DNA of 64,000 bases. Source: a virus. Made by a program: the position numbers and the translations under genes. Location of the stretch: the IMG/VR virus record IMGVR_UViG_3300031595_000166, positions 62,001-126,000 of that record, one strand, 5' to 3'. Positions 50,780 through 60,280 of the stretch are shown here, in pieces; position 1 is the stretch's first letter; each line of letters starts with the position of its first letter. The notes under the pieces are model-generated. The model searched no databases. It was given only the letters and a program-made list of their open reading frames with translations, and was not told where the DNA came from.

Positions 50780-51160
50780 CTAAACTCCTCCGCACAGATC
50801 AGTGAAGTCTGCGTTCGTCTTAAACCCAACGCTAACCAAGTCATCAAGAACTTCCTTTGCAGTGGCAGGTGAAGTATCTTGTTCGCACATCCAAACGCCT
50901 TCCATCTCATCATTCTCAGCAACATACTCGGGAAGAATGTCAGCGAGATCCATGTGCTGATCAAACATATATCCTTCCCTGTCGAAGTAAGCACACGGCG
51001 TGAGATACACCATCTTATTTTCATCAACAGCGACATAAAAATCAGACGGCAACGATTGACTGCACAACTTATCAAAAGTCTCGCGGTCGTCATCAAGATC
51101 AAGAATCTCTTCAATGTTTCCCCAAGACACATCAACATCGCTTGCTAGTAGATTAGTCAT
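50780..51160 (-). CDS. hypothetical protein, paralogue of 4780-5154, 126 aa
   Basis: Acidic protein sharing VYLTPCAYFDREG and LADILPEY with the earlier copy. The promoter at 51200-51228 rules out starts upstream of about 51193; ATGs at 51172 or 51160 remain. Confidence 0.65.
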   Translation of the reverse strand: MTNLLASDVDVSWGNIEEILDLDDDRETFDKLCSQSLPSDFYVAVDENKMVYLTPCAYFDREGYMFDQHMDLADILPEYVAENDEMEGVWMCEQDTSPATAKEVLDDLVSVGFKTNADFTDLCGGV

Positions 51161-51199
51161 TGTTATATCCATTCTTTCTGCCTGCTTTGAGGCGCCAGT

Positions 51200-51228
51200 A
51201 ATATAACCACGAACGCACAAGCCGTCAA
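51200..51228 (-). promoter_or_regulatory. sigma70-like promoter
   Basis: TTGACG (51223-51228), 17 bp with 10 G/C, TATATT (51200-51205). TGTAGG begins 18 bases upstream of the −35 and contains the stop codon of the upstream gene. Confidence 0.75.
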
Positions 51229-51241
51229 CTGCGATAGTATC

Positions 51242-51415
51242 CTACATCAGCAACAATATATTTTCCCACCGTCTATATACTTGTGGCTTATATTTTTTGA
51301 GGTATCTAATGTTTTCGCTACGAGCATCGTACGAGATATAATAATGCTTAGCCCTCAATAAATGTTCAATTATTTCTTCGTCGCTTGCAGTTTCAATCCA
51401 AGATTTTGTTCCCAT
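51242..51415 (-). CDS. leucine-tail protein, 57 aa
   Basis: SDEEIIEHLLRAKHYY...IRYLKKYKPQVYRRWENILLLM aligns with the C-terminal domain of 37258-37494, without its membrane helix. Confidence 0.65.
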   Translation of the reverse strand: MGTKSWIETASDEEIIEHLLRAKHYYISYDARSENIRYLKKYKPQVYRRWENILLLM

Positions 51416-51418
51416 ATA

Positions 51419-51655
51419 TTATCTCAATAGTAAGAATTTTTCAATTCGTTCTTCATCAAGAAAGACCAACTTACTAAATTGAAGCAGAACAATACTTTGT
51501 TCTACAACTAGTAGTACTCTTGTCATATATTCACCGGACATACTTACATTATCGTATAATACTTTATATTTTCCTACTAAATGATCGCAATATGGAACAC
51601 CATTGCCAGACGCAGACATATTGTAATCACAGATTGGGCAATGTAATGTCTTCAT
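51419..51655 (-). CDS. CPxC...GKY/leucine-tail family, 78 aa
   Basis: CPICDYN, CDHLVGKYKVLY, end DEERIEKFLLLR. Confidence 0.7.
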   Translation of the reverse strand: MKTLHCPICDYNMSASGNGVPYCDHLVGKYKVLYDNVSMSGEYMTRVLLVVEQSIVLLQFSKLVFLDEERIEKFLLLR

Positions 51656-51849
51656 TTTAGTAGTAGTAATTTCTCTATGCGCTCTTCATCCAAGAGACAC
51701 TGTTTTTCAAGATACAATACAAAAATGTTTTCGCACCAAACATTTATCCATTCAACACAATAATAGACAGTATATTTGCTATACATATGACGGCAAAAAT
51801 ACTTTGTACTACTCCAATACAATTCTTTATTACAGTGGGGGCAATTCAT
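51652..51849 (-). CDS. CPxC...GKY/leucine-tail family, 65 aa
   Basis: CPHCN, CRHMYSKYTVYY, end DEERIEKLLLLK. The bases just before its ATG (CTACTACTAAAATGA) still spell an LLLK-stop tail although no gene is left upstream. Confidence 0.7.
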   Translation of the reverse strand: MNCPHCNKELYWSSTKYFCRHMYSKYTVYYCVEWINVWCENIFVLYLEKQCLLDEERIEKLLLLK

Positions 51850-51896
51850 TTTAGTAGTAGGATACACAGGTATTGACTTCGGGACAGTTGAACATA

Positions 51897-52847
51897 TTAA
51901 TATTTACTGCCAGTAAACGGCTTCACCAAACCGGACGCAACATCAGATTGAAACTTCTGCCAGTAGTTTTTGGAAGTCTTCTCATAGAGTTTTAGAACTT
52001 CGGGAATATGTTCATAGCAATATTTTCTGAACCAGCCGGACGTGATACTAGAACATACCTTAGAATATGCGAAGCGGAAACTTTTGTCTGGCGACCATAC
52101 ACCGGGATTGCTAATTTGTGAGCGTTCTAATGCCAGCGTAAGCCCTTCTTCTAAGGCACCAGCAAGTCTAATGTCTTCGGACACTGCGAAGAACTTCTCT
52201 TTACTGCATTTAACTTGCTCTCCATCAGAAAGGTAATTTTCGTATGCCGGACGGGAACCCAGCATTACAGAACGATGCAGATCATCATGATCAAAAATAT
52301 ACCGAACTGAATCGTCCTTGAAAAAATAATCCTTACTAACATTCAATTTAGGATGCTTTTGTGTTGCATAACTTTCTTGTTCGCGCAACTTATGAAACTC
52401 AACAAGCTCTGGACGGATCGTTGCACCCATATGCTTCATTAGATACCAGTCGCTTGCGTGCTTCCAAAATGTTGCGTCCGAAGTGTTTCCAAACTTCTTA
52501 TACTTGTGAGCGTCCTTCGTCGTCCACAATAAATCGATCGATGGAACCATCCCAAAACTCGTCTCCATATAATCTCCGTCTTCCTTCACCAAGTCAATCA
52601 ACAATTCATCGCTACTACCCGGCACCGCAATATCAAACTCCACCATCGTATCTCCCTCTACGATGACCTTGCGTCCATTATTCTCTTCATATACTCGGCG
52701 CCCTCCAACACGATCATAGTTAGATGCAATCCAAGCATTGGCTTCGTCTCTTGATGAAACAACGAAGTCAAAATCAAGTGGCGCTCGTTTCATTGCTGAA
52801 CCAAGTCTGAGCTTCATAGCACGCGAACCAATCAAGACTAAACTCAT
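51897..52847 (-). CDS. nucleotidyltransferase-like protein, 316 aa
   Basis: LIGSRAMKLRLG...PLDFDFVV and a later MVEFDIAV give the G-S and D-x-D plus third acid of the pol-beta superfamily. The helical C-terminal two thirds are unfamiliar. Similar proteins of unknown substrate are common in large phages. Confidence 0.68.
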   Translation of the reverse strand: MSLVLIGSRAMKLRLGSAMKRAPLDFDFVVSSRDEANAWIASNYDRVGGRRVYEENNGRKVIVEGDTMVEFDIAVPGSSDELLIDLVKEDGDYMETSFGMVPSIDLLWTTKDAHKYKKFGNTSDATFWKHASDWYLMKHMGATIRPELVEFHKLREQESYATQKHPKLNVSKDYFFKDDSVRYIFDHDDLHRSVMLGSRPAYENYLSDGEQVKCSKEKFFAVSEDIRLAGALEEGLTLALERSQISNPGVWSPDKSFRFAYSKVCSSITSGWFRKYCYEHIPEVLKLYEKTSKNYWQKFQSDVASGLVKPFTGSKY

Positions 52848-52856
52848 TTGATTATC

Positions 52857-53102
52857 CTATATGAGGAGTAAGAGTTTTTCAATTCGTTCTTCGTCAATAA
52901 AAACTAAGTCATTCATTATAGTAATTAGTCTCAATAATCTTCTGTGTTTTTTATTAGAAGTAAATTCATACAATCTCGTTGTTGTTGAGCCGTCATCGTT
53001 CAGATCATAAACTGCTCTATATTTAGAACCAATATAGTGGGCGCACCAATCACGATTGCGATCATCTTTTCTCATCACGAAACCACATACAGGACAATTC
53101 AT
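52857..53102 (-). CDS. CPxC...GKY/leucine-tail family, 81 aa
   Basis: CPVCG, CAHYIGSKYRAVY, end DEERIEKLLLLI; the next gene starts nine bases on, not coupled. Confidence 0.7.
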   Translation of the reverse strand: MNCPVCGFVMRKDDRNRDWCAHYIGSKYRAVYDLNDDGSTTTRLYEFTSNKKHRRLLRLITIMNDLVFIDEERIEKLLLLI

Positions 53103-53299
53103 GTTAGCAACAACAGTTTTTCAATTCGTTCTTCATCAACCAGAATCGACCTTGGGAAAAACCCTTTGAACTGAAAACCTTTTGATGGTAGCAATTCGAA
53201 TATAGTCGTACCACCACCAGAATACATAACAAGGTATTTACCAACAAAATGCTCGCAGTAATCGTTGTGCATATATAATTTACAGATAGAGCAATTCAT
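53099..53299 (-). CDS. CPxC...GKY/leucine-tail family, 66 aa
   Basis: CSICK replaces CPxC, CEHFVGKYLVMY, end DEERIEKLLLLT. Confidence 0.7.
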   Translation of the reverse strand: MNCSICKLYMHNDYCEHFVGKYLVMYSGGGTTIFELLPSKGFQFKGFFPRSILVDEERIEKLLLLT

Positions 53300-53514
53300 G
53301 TTAGCAACAATAGTTTTTCAATTCGTTCCCAACTAATCAACCCACTCATTTTTAGTAGTGGGCGCACATGCTGTATATCAGTTGAAAACACCTCCGTCGA
53401 ACAAGAACCATCCGCTCTGTAATCGTAGCATACTTTTATGGATCGATGGTTGTCTGCCCAATGATCGCAATAATTAGGAGCGCGTATTTCACGATCACAG
53501 ATAGGACAATTCAT
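53296..53514 (-). CDS. CPxC/leucine-tail family, 72 aa
   Basis: CPICD, CDHWADNHRSIKVCY, end WERIEKLLLLT. Confidence 0.7.
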   Translation of the reverse strand: MNCPICDREIRAPNYCDHWADNHRSIKVCYDYRADGSCSTEVFSTDIQHVRPLLKMSGLISWERIEKLLLLT

Positions 53515-53621
53515 TTCTTGTTTTTCTTATCGCTTAGAATAGCGAATAGAGAAACGATTACCGCTACAATACCAATACTACAAGCAATAACCCCAGAAAC
53601 ATCAAGGATAGTTTGAAGCAT
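53511..53621 (-). CDS. small membrane protein, 36 aa
   Basis: One helix (ILDVSGVIACSIGIVAVIVS) and a lysine tail. Coupled at both ends by overlaps. Confidence 0.5.
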   Translation of the reverse strand: MLQTILDVSGVIACSIGIVAVIVSLFAILSDKKNKK

Positions 53622-53845
53622 TATCGACACTCAACAACGCTACAATCATTATCGCTTCTACAACGCATTGTGCAAGCAACGGTTCTATCAGCAGAATAGT
53701 TCCATACCGTGTGCTCAACAACACGATGCTCTCGTGCTGCCTTTTCGCTTGCGGCATTAGACATACAAACGCTATCAGAACACTGCTGACTTAGTGATGA
53801 CGCACAACCAGAACAGACAAACAACATTGCGATTAGCGTTTTCAT
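53621..53845 (-). CDS. lipoprotein, 74 aa
   Basis: Lipobox CSGC (cysteine 14). Mature part with several cysteines (QQCSDSVCMS, CTMRCRSDNDC), likely disulfide-bonded. Start at 53845 after the preceding stop. Confidence 0.68.
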   Translation of the reverse strand: MKTLIAMLFVCSGCASSLSQQCSDSVCMSNAASEKAAREHRVVEHTVWNYSADRTVACTMRCRSDNDCSVVECR

Positions 53846-53847
53846 AA

Positions 53848-54075
53848 TCAGTCTCCCGCGCACCAAGAACTACTTGACCAACCAATATCCGTGCCATCAA
53901 CATCGAAAAATGGCTTTACAGCATCCTTGATATCGTTCCAGTCGCTAAACGATCGAGGATTGATTGATGCTTTATCAGCAATTTCTTTTGCTTCATTCAA
54001 TGCTTTGATTGCTTCTGCAACCTTAGCATTCAATTCTTCAATGAGACCGTCGTAAGTCAATTCTAAATCAGTCAT
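53848..54075 (-). CDS. three-copy helical family, copy 1, 75 aa
   Basis: LIEELNAKVAEAIKALNEAKEIADKA helix, then a short C-terminal region ending GWSSSSWCAGD. Shares helix and GW...C end with the next two genes. Confidence 0.65.
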   Translation of the reverse strand: MTDLELTYDGLIEELNAKVAEAIKALNEAKEIADKASINPRSFSDWNDIKDAVKPFFDVDGTDIGWSSSSWCAGD

Positions 54076-54088
54076 ATCGACTTTCTAC

Positions 54089-54334
54089 TCAACAATCTGC
54101 GGTCATAGTTGATGTCTGCCAACCAGCTTGATCAAGAGAACCAATAATGGGATCAAAATCAATCAATTCTCCAAGTTTTTTGACATCACCAGTATAACAA
54201 TGAGGGTAAGCATAACATTTCACGCCAACCGATTTTGCAAGAGCATTTGCTTGCTTGATCAGTTCTCCTGCCTCTTTGATCTTTGCGTTGATTTGATCTG
54301 CAACCGACTGAAAATCCTTTTCGATGTCGCTCAT
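54089..54334 (-). CDS. three-copy helical family, copy 2, 81 aa
   Basis: VADQINAKIKEAGELIKQANALAKSVG helix, ending LDQAGWQTSTMTADC. AAGGGA precedes the ATG at 54334; longer frames are rejected. Confidence 0.68.
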   Translation of the reverse strand: MSDIEKDFQSVADQINAKIKEAGELIKQANALAKSVGVKCYAYPHCYTGDVKKLGELIDFDPIIGSLDQAGWQTSTMTADC

Positions 54335-54344
54335 AGTAATTCCC

Positions 54345-54614
54345 TTAGCAACCAATTGAACTTGTGTGCCAACCAGCCTTATCCAACTCACCAAACAACG
54401 GATAGATATTGACCTTGCCCCTGAACTCGTCAATCTTATCCTGCTCTTCTTCGGTATCAGCGCTGTCATCATCATACTCATCGTATGTAAGAGATGATAG
54501 TCCCGCTGCCTTAGCAAGAGCATTGGCTTGCTTCATTGCTTCCGCTGCCTCTTTGATCTTTGCGTTGATCTGATTTGCAAGTTCGGTAAAATCCGTTTCA
54601 ATTTTAGTGCTCAT
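54345..54614 (-). CDS. three-copy helical family, copy 3, 89 aa
   Basis: LANQINAKIKEAAEAMKQANALAKAAG helix, acidic insert (DDDSADTEEEQDK), ending LDKAGWHTSSIGC. Clearly duplicated from copy 2. Confidence 0.68.
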   Translation of the reverse strand: MSTKIETDFTELANQINAKIKEAAEAMKQANALAKAAGLSSLTYDEYDDDSADTEEEQDKIDEFRGKVNIYPLFGELDKAGWHTSSIGC

Positions 54615-54802
54615 TTGTTTTTCTCCTTGAATGCGTACCTATTATACAGATGATTATACAAAAATCCAAGCGTAAAACCAATCAAAAACCTATAACCAAC
54701 ACCAACATGATGCGGGATCAATACCAATTCACTGAATGAGATCCACACAATCATGATTAGAAAAAATCCAACCCAAAAAGAAACTTTATTGAATGCAAAC
54801 AT
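54611..54802 (-). CDS. two-pass membrane protein, 63 aa
   Basis: Helices at about 9-28 and 38-53; KEKNK tail. AAAGGAGATAACAAT supports the ATG at 54802. Confidence 0.6.
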   Translation of the reverse strand: MFAFNKVSFWVGFFLIMIVWISFSELVLIPHHVGVGYRFLIGFTLGFLYNHLYNRYAFKEKNK

Positions 54803-54806
54803 ATTG

Positions 54807-54911
54807 TTATCTCCTTTTCTTAAACCAATCAGTAATAGATATTATCAACATTCCAACTACACAGAATGCTGACATGAGAAACCATCCATTCATACCGCCA
54901 AACTCGACCAT
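54807..54911 (-). CDS. small membrane protein, 34 aa
   Basis: One helix (WFLMSAFCVVGMLIISI) and a basic end. Starts two bases after the upstream stop with no ribosome site, so coupled. Confidence 0.5.
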   Translation of the reverse strand: MVEFGGMNGWFLMSAFCVVGMLIISITDWFKKRR

Positions 54912-54913
54912 AT

Positions 54914-55090
54914 CTAAGCCATTTTACCTTGCTCATTAAGCAAGAAACCGTATAGTAAATACGGACCGTTATGCGGATTGCAATCGCTAAGATATTGCTT
55001 CCACATAACAGCACGATCATACTCGGTGAATGCACAACTGCAATCTTCACCCTTATTATTCTGGATGAACCACACTTCAAACTTTTTCAT
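54914..55090 (-). CDS. small protein from a leaderless message, 58 aa
   Basis: MKKFEVWFIQNNKGEDCSCAF...; the −10 of its promoter ends seven bases before the ATG, so the transcript likely begins at the start codon. No family recognised. Confidence 0.55.
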   Translation of the reverse strand: MKKFEVWFIQNNKGEDCSCAFTEYDRAVMWKQYLSDCNPHNGPYLLYGFLLNEQGKMA

Positions 55091-55096
55091 ATAGAC

Positions 55097-55125
55097 AATA
55101 TAAGGCTCGCGAGCCAGCTTGTCAA
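55097..55125 (-). promoter_or_regulatory. sigma70-like promoter with palindromic spacer
   Basis: TTGACA (55120-55125), TATATT (55097-55102). The 17-bp spacer contains the perfect palindrome GGCTCGCGAGCC, a possible operator. TGTAGG lies 21 bases upstream of the −35. Confidence 0.8.
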
Positions 55126-55151
55126 GTGGTCGGGAAACTGCCTACATGGCT

Positions 55152-55274
55152 CTACTTGTGGGTAGACGAATAATATGTCCCATGCGAATTGCCAACTACT
55201 TTTCCATGAACAGATGGTTGTAATGTACAGCCACTTAGTAATCCTGCTAATGATATGATGAGCAATGTTTTCAT
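55152..55274 (-). CDS. small lipoprotein, 40 aa
   Basis: MKTLLIISLAGLLSGC gives a lipobox at LSGC (cysteine 16) and a mature part of only 25 residues (TLQPSVHGKVVG...). Upstream sequence lacks a strong ribosome site. Confidence 0.55.
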   Translation of the reverse strand: MKTLLIISLAGLLSGCTLQPSVHGKVVGNSHGTYYSSTHK

Positions 55275-55309
55275 ATGGAACCTTATAGAATATCGCTTGT
55301 TTCTTGCGT

Positions 55310-56035
55310 CTACTTCTTATCTGGCGTCAAGAACGACTTGATATTATCCAAGTCTACACATAATCCAACACCGGGAACAGTCGTCAAAATTGATTCTGCT
55401 ACGCCAACAATGTTGCCGTCTTTATCGAATAATGCCCCACCAGAGTTTCCTCCAAAAATATGCCCGTCCAATTGAACATAATTTGCTTTGCGATCATCCT
55501 GAGGAATTTTACTACGATAGTTAGCAACAGTATGTTCCATATACGACCAATACAATCCATGTGTCTGACCAACAGTAAACACATGTTCGCCAATCATAGG
55601 AGTGTATTTAGCGATGCTTGCAATATCATGATCTGGAACGGTTCCAACAGTTTCAAGTACGGCTAAGTCAAGATCAAAACTTGTTTTGACAGCCACAGCA
55701 TTATGCATTGCCTTAGGCTCTTCGTTGATACCAACGACTTCGTCTTCAACAATGTATTGAATGGATGTACCAACAGGATCTTTTCGTTCTTGTTTTTCTG
55801 CCATGTGTTCTATACAATGAGACGCAGTCAGTATTGTATTGCTACTAATAAATGTTCCAGTGCAATATGGTCGGGTATCGCCGTCGTTATTCCTAACGAC
55901 TAACGCAACCGTAGCACGACCAATATGCTCTTGCAGAGCTGGCTTTCTTGGATATCTAAGTGGAGCAGGAGGGGGAGTGGAAGAACAACTTACAACAAAA
56001 ACTGATAGAACCAAGAGAGCGAATAGTTTGTGCAT
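55310..56035 (-). CDS. trypsin-like serine protease lipoprotein, 241 aa
   Basis: Lipobox VVSC (cysteine 17). Chymotrypsin fold with TASHCIE (His), DLDLAVLE (Asp) and GGNSGGALFD (Ser) in order, so all three catalytic residues are present. No PDZ domain. Acts outside the cytoplasm. Confidence 0.87.
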   Translation of the reverse strand: MHKLFALLVLSVFVVSCSSTPPPAPLRYPRKPALQEHIGRATVALVVRNNDGDTRPYCTGTFISSNTILTASHCIEHMAEKQERKDPVGTSIQYIVEDEVVGINEEPKAMHNAVAVKTSFDLDLAVLETVGTVPDHDIASIAKYTPMIGEHVFTVGQTHGLYWSYMEHTVANYRSKIPQDDRKANYVQLDGHIFGGNSGGALFDKDGNIVGVAESILTTVPGVGLCVDLDNIKSFLTPDKK

Positions 56036-56056
56036 TTATATATACGAGATTATGCC

Positions 56057-56467
56057 TTATACCAACAGCAAAAACTTTTGCAGGTTTTCTTTTCCATAGA
56101 TGTGTTTGTTATCAAGTTGTGGAATGTAATTGCCATTGATCCAGTATCGAGTTTCTCCATTAGCAAACTCAGTAGCAGGTCCGTCTTCTCGATGAAGTTT
56201 GCCATTGATATACCAGTATTTGCTTCCATTAGCAAGCTCAATAGCAGGTCCGTCTTCTCGATGACGATTGTCGTTGAGATACCAGCGTTTGTCTCCATTA
56301 AAATACTCAATAGCAGGACCATCTTTCCGATGATATTTGCCATTGAGATACCAATATTTGCTTCCATCAGCATACTCAATAGCAGGACCGTCTTTACGGT
56401 GAAGTTTGCCATTGAGATACCAGTGTTTGTCTCCATTAGCATGGACTTTACATTCAGGCTTATTCAT
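56057..56467 (-). CDS. HREDGPA-repeat protein, 136 aa
   Basis: Four repeats, two of the HRKDGPA form, then IPQLDNKHIYGKENLQKFLLLV. ATGA overlap with the next copy. Confidence 0.85.
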   Translation of the reverse strand: MNKPECKVHANGDKHWYLNGKLHRKDGPAIEYADGSKYWYLNGKYHRKDGPAIEYFNGDKRWYLNDNRHREDGPAIELANGSKYWYINGKLHREDGPATEFANGETRYWINGNYIPQLDNKHIYGKENLQKFLLLV

Positions 56468-56739
56468 ATCAGGAGTAAAAACTTTTGCAAGTTTTCTTTT
56501 CCATAGATATGTTTGTTATCGAGTTGTGGAATGTAATTGCCATTGATCCAGTATCGAGTTTCTCCATTAGCAAACTCAGTAGCAGGTCCGTCTTCTCGAT
56601 GAAGTTCGCCATTGAGATACCAGTATTTGATTCCATTAGCATACTCAACAGCAGGACCATCTTCTCGATGAAGATTGCCGTTTAGATGCCAGTGTTTGTC
56701 TCCATTAGCATGGACTTTACATTCAGGCTTACCGTTCAT
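56464..56739 (-). CDS. HREDGPA-repeat protein, 91 aa
   Basis: Two repeats and the IPQLDNKHIYGKENLQKFLLLI end. Almost identical to the downstream copy with two repeats removed, which points to repeat-number change by recombination. Confidence 0.85.
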   Translation of the reverse strand: MNGKPECKVHANGDKHWHLNGNLHREDGPAVEYANGIKYWYLNGELHREDGPATEFANGETRYWINGNYIPQLDNKHIYGKENLQKFLLLI

Positions 56740-57497
56740 AGACACTGACATGCTGATTCGCTAAACACTTTTTGTACTCTATAACCATCAATTTCTTCGG
56801 TATATGCTTCGCACAGATCCCCAATCTCTTGACTAACAGTATAATAACCAGTATAGTTATCAGGGTCAGTACTGGACTCAGCTAATTCGTGAGAGATTAC
56901 TTCATCAACAAAATCATAATTAGAGTTGTATTGAATGATAGCGAAGGTATATCGATTGCTACCATATGCCGTATGACTATGGTATCCATTCCAACTATTA
57001 CTTACCATTGTAGTTGTAATGACATTCGGCGGAAGCATAATGACATAGATTGTATTGTCATTTGGGAATGGAATAGTTCCAGCGAGAATATTATTGTTGA
57101 TATCGGCAACAAGAATGCTATCATCAACAGTGATTTGTTTTGAGATTAGATTGAACCCCGAGTTTACATCAAGTTTAGGTTCGCTATAATGATCAACTGG
57201 GTCAAGCGTTCCAGACTCAATACCATACTCGCTCAATCGTTGAAGCACGGTTCCAAGATCAAGCATATTATGCCACGCGTTTTGATAGTATTGTGGCTCA
57301 ATGAAGTTAGTGCCAGTCGTCCAATAACTACCATCGTAAATAAAATGCATCTCGGGTGTTTTTAGAAGCCAACCCGATGGATCATGGCGATAGACTTCAT
57401 ATTGACATGAAGGATTTGGATCAGTGTTTACTACCTGATCAATGTTTCCGGCACAACCAATGAATGAGAGGAGGATGATTGGGAGGAGGAGTTTCAT
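56736..57497 (-). CDS. lipoprotein with HELAES motif, 253 aa
   Basis: Lipobox FIGC (cysteine 15). Around residue 205 DEVISHELAESSTDPDN parallels the SHE motif of 18003-18716 and hints at a zinc peptidase. The mature part is Asn/Tyr-rich. Expressed from the promoter at 57510-57538. Confidence 0.68.
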   Translation of the reverse strand: MKLLLPIILLSFIGCAGNIDQVVNTDPNPSCQYEVYRHDPSGWLLKTPEMHFIYDGSYWTTGTNFIEPQYYQNAWHNMLDLGTVLQRLSEYGIESGTLDPVDHYSEPKLDVNSGFNLISKQITVDDSILVADINNNILAGTIPFPNDNTIYVIMLPPNVITTTMVSNSWNGYHSHTAYGSNRYTFAIIQYNSNYDFVDEVISHELAESSTDPDNYTGYYTVSQEIGDLCEAYTEEIDGYRVQKVFSESACQCL

Positions 57498-57509
57498 TTT
57501 GGTGCTTAT

Positions 57510-57538
57510 ATAGTAAGCATCCGCGAGTCGGCTGTCAA
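57510..57538 (-). promoter_or_regulatory. sigma70-like promoter
   Basis: TTGACA (57533-57538), 17-bp spacer with 12 G/C, TACTAT (57510-57515). CCTACA lies 18 bases upstream of the −35. Confidence 0.8.
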
Positions 57539-57585
57539 CCGGTATGGAGGTGTAGGTAAATCATTAAACGTAAGGGACTAAGTAG

Positions 57586-57908
57586 TGGTCGATGTGGGAG
57601 TCGAACCCACACTCCGGTTAAGGAACCTGATCTTCGTCATAGACACTTACTTTCGTAAGCCGCAACATTTGTTGCTTGCTATGCTGGACTATGCCTTTCC
57701 CATGATCAATTATTTGATTTTAGGGACTGCCCGTCTAGTCTCTACACCTTCCCCAATAATAAATTGGGGCTTGGCTCGGCGTTGTCATATGCATATTGCA
57801 TTTAGAGTTTCACCGAGTTTGAGCAGTTCTACATTCTAAGTTTCCTTAGACGCACTCAATTTTATTATACGCTGAGCCAGGCGCTTCTGCCAATTTAGCC
57901 AATCGACC
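57586..57908 (-). tRNA. tRNA-Leu (CAA) split by a group I intron
   Basis: The exons (57874-57908 and 57586-57634) join into an 84-nt class II tRNA: acceptor GGTCGAT/ATCGACC, anticodon stem CCTGG/TCAGG, loop CT-CAA-GA, long variable arm, T arm GTGGG-TTCGACT-CCCAC, discriminator A. The long variable arm and the CAA anticodon indicate leucine (UUG codons). The exact splice point is inferred; CAG is the alternative, still leucine. Confidence 0.82.
57635..57873 (-). ncRNA. group I intron in the tRNA-Leu anticodon loop, about 239 nt
   Basis: Conserved core blocks in order: AACTCGGTGAAACTC (57808-57822), CAACGCCGAGCCAAGC (57769-57784), AAGGTGTAGAGACTAGACGG (57731-57750) and AAAGGCATAGTCCAGC (57683-57698). 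These match bacterial IC3-type introns of tRNA-Leu and Azoarcus tRNA-Ile. GAGU after the 5' site can pair with the exon end GCUC (P1), and the intron ends in G. No endonuclease frame inside. Confidence 0.88.
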
Positions 57909-57968
57909 ATAACAATAAGTTAAGAAAAAAGAAAAATGCTAAGCTAAGAAAATCAATCTAATTTAGTA

Positions 57969-59863
<1,895 letters not shown>

Positions 59864-59910
59864 AGTTTAGTTTCCTTTTCAGTTTTTTGTTAGTAATTTA
59901 CTGTCCCCAT

Positions 59911-59939
59911 AATGTAATCATGGAGCAGTGTCTTGTCAA
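59911..59939 (-). promoter_or_regulatory. sigma70-like promoter for the second OmpA gene
   Basis: TTGACA (59934-59939), 17 bp, TACATT (59911-59916). CCTACA begins 16 bases upstream of the −35. Confidence 0.8.
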
Positions 59940-59957
59940 TGTAGTCAGATGTAGGCG

Positions 59958-60215
59958 TTATGCCAACTGATCCACAGTGAAACTTGTTGAAAATTGTGCG
60001 TTATACCACTCAACCAATAGAGCAGCGCTGTCTCGGAACTTAAGATTCTGATCCTGAGCCTTTTGCATTACTGCAAGTGCCGCTGGTGTTGCGACTGGTG
60101 CAGAGTCAAGACCGTTATTCATCACGAACTCAATAAGAACATTTGGGTTCGTTCGAATGTATGTTAGTTGTGCGAGATGTTCTTCGTTTGTAAGGTTAGT
60201 AATTTTCAGATCCAT
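59958..60215 (-). CDS. hypothetical protein, 85 aa
   Basis: Helical (NEEHLAQLTYIRTNPNVLIEFV...). A good AAGGAGAAACG precedes the ATG. No family recognised. Confidence 0.65.
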   Translation of the reverse strand: MDLKITNLTNEEHLAQLTYIRTNPNVLIEFVMNNGLDSAPVATPAALAVMQKAQDQNLKFRDSAALLVEWYNAQFSTSFTVDQLA

Positions 60216-60280
60216 TTTCGTTTCTCCTTTTTTGATGTTGTTTGTAGTACCATTTTTCTGATTTGAATAATCCTCTTCAC

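Noticed and set aside
50776-51138. N-terminal part of a 212-codon frame
   Set aside because: It reads another frame of the 50780-51160 gene; the lipoprotein's own signal peptide begins at 50775.
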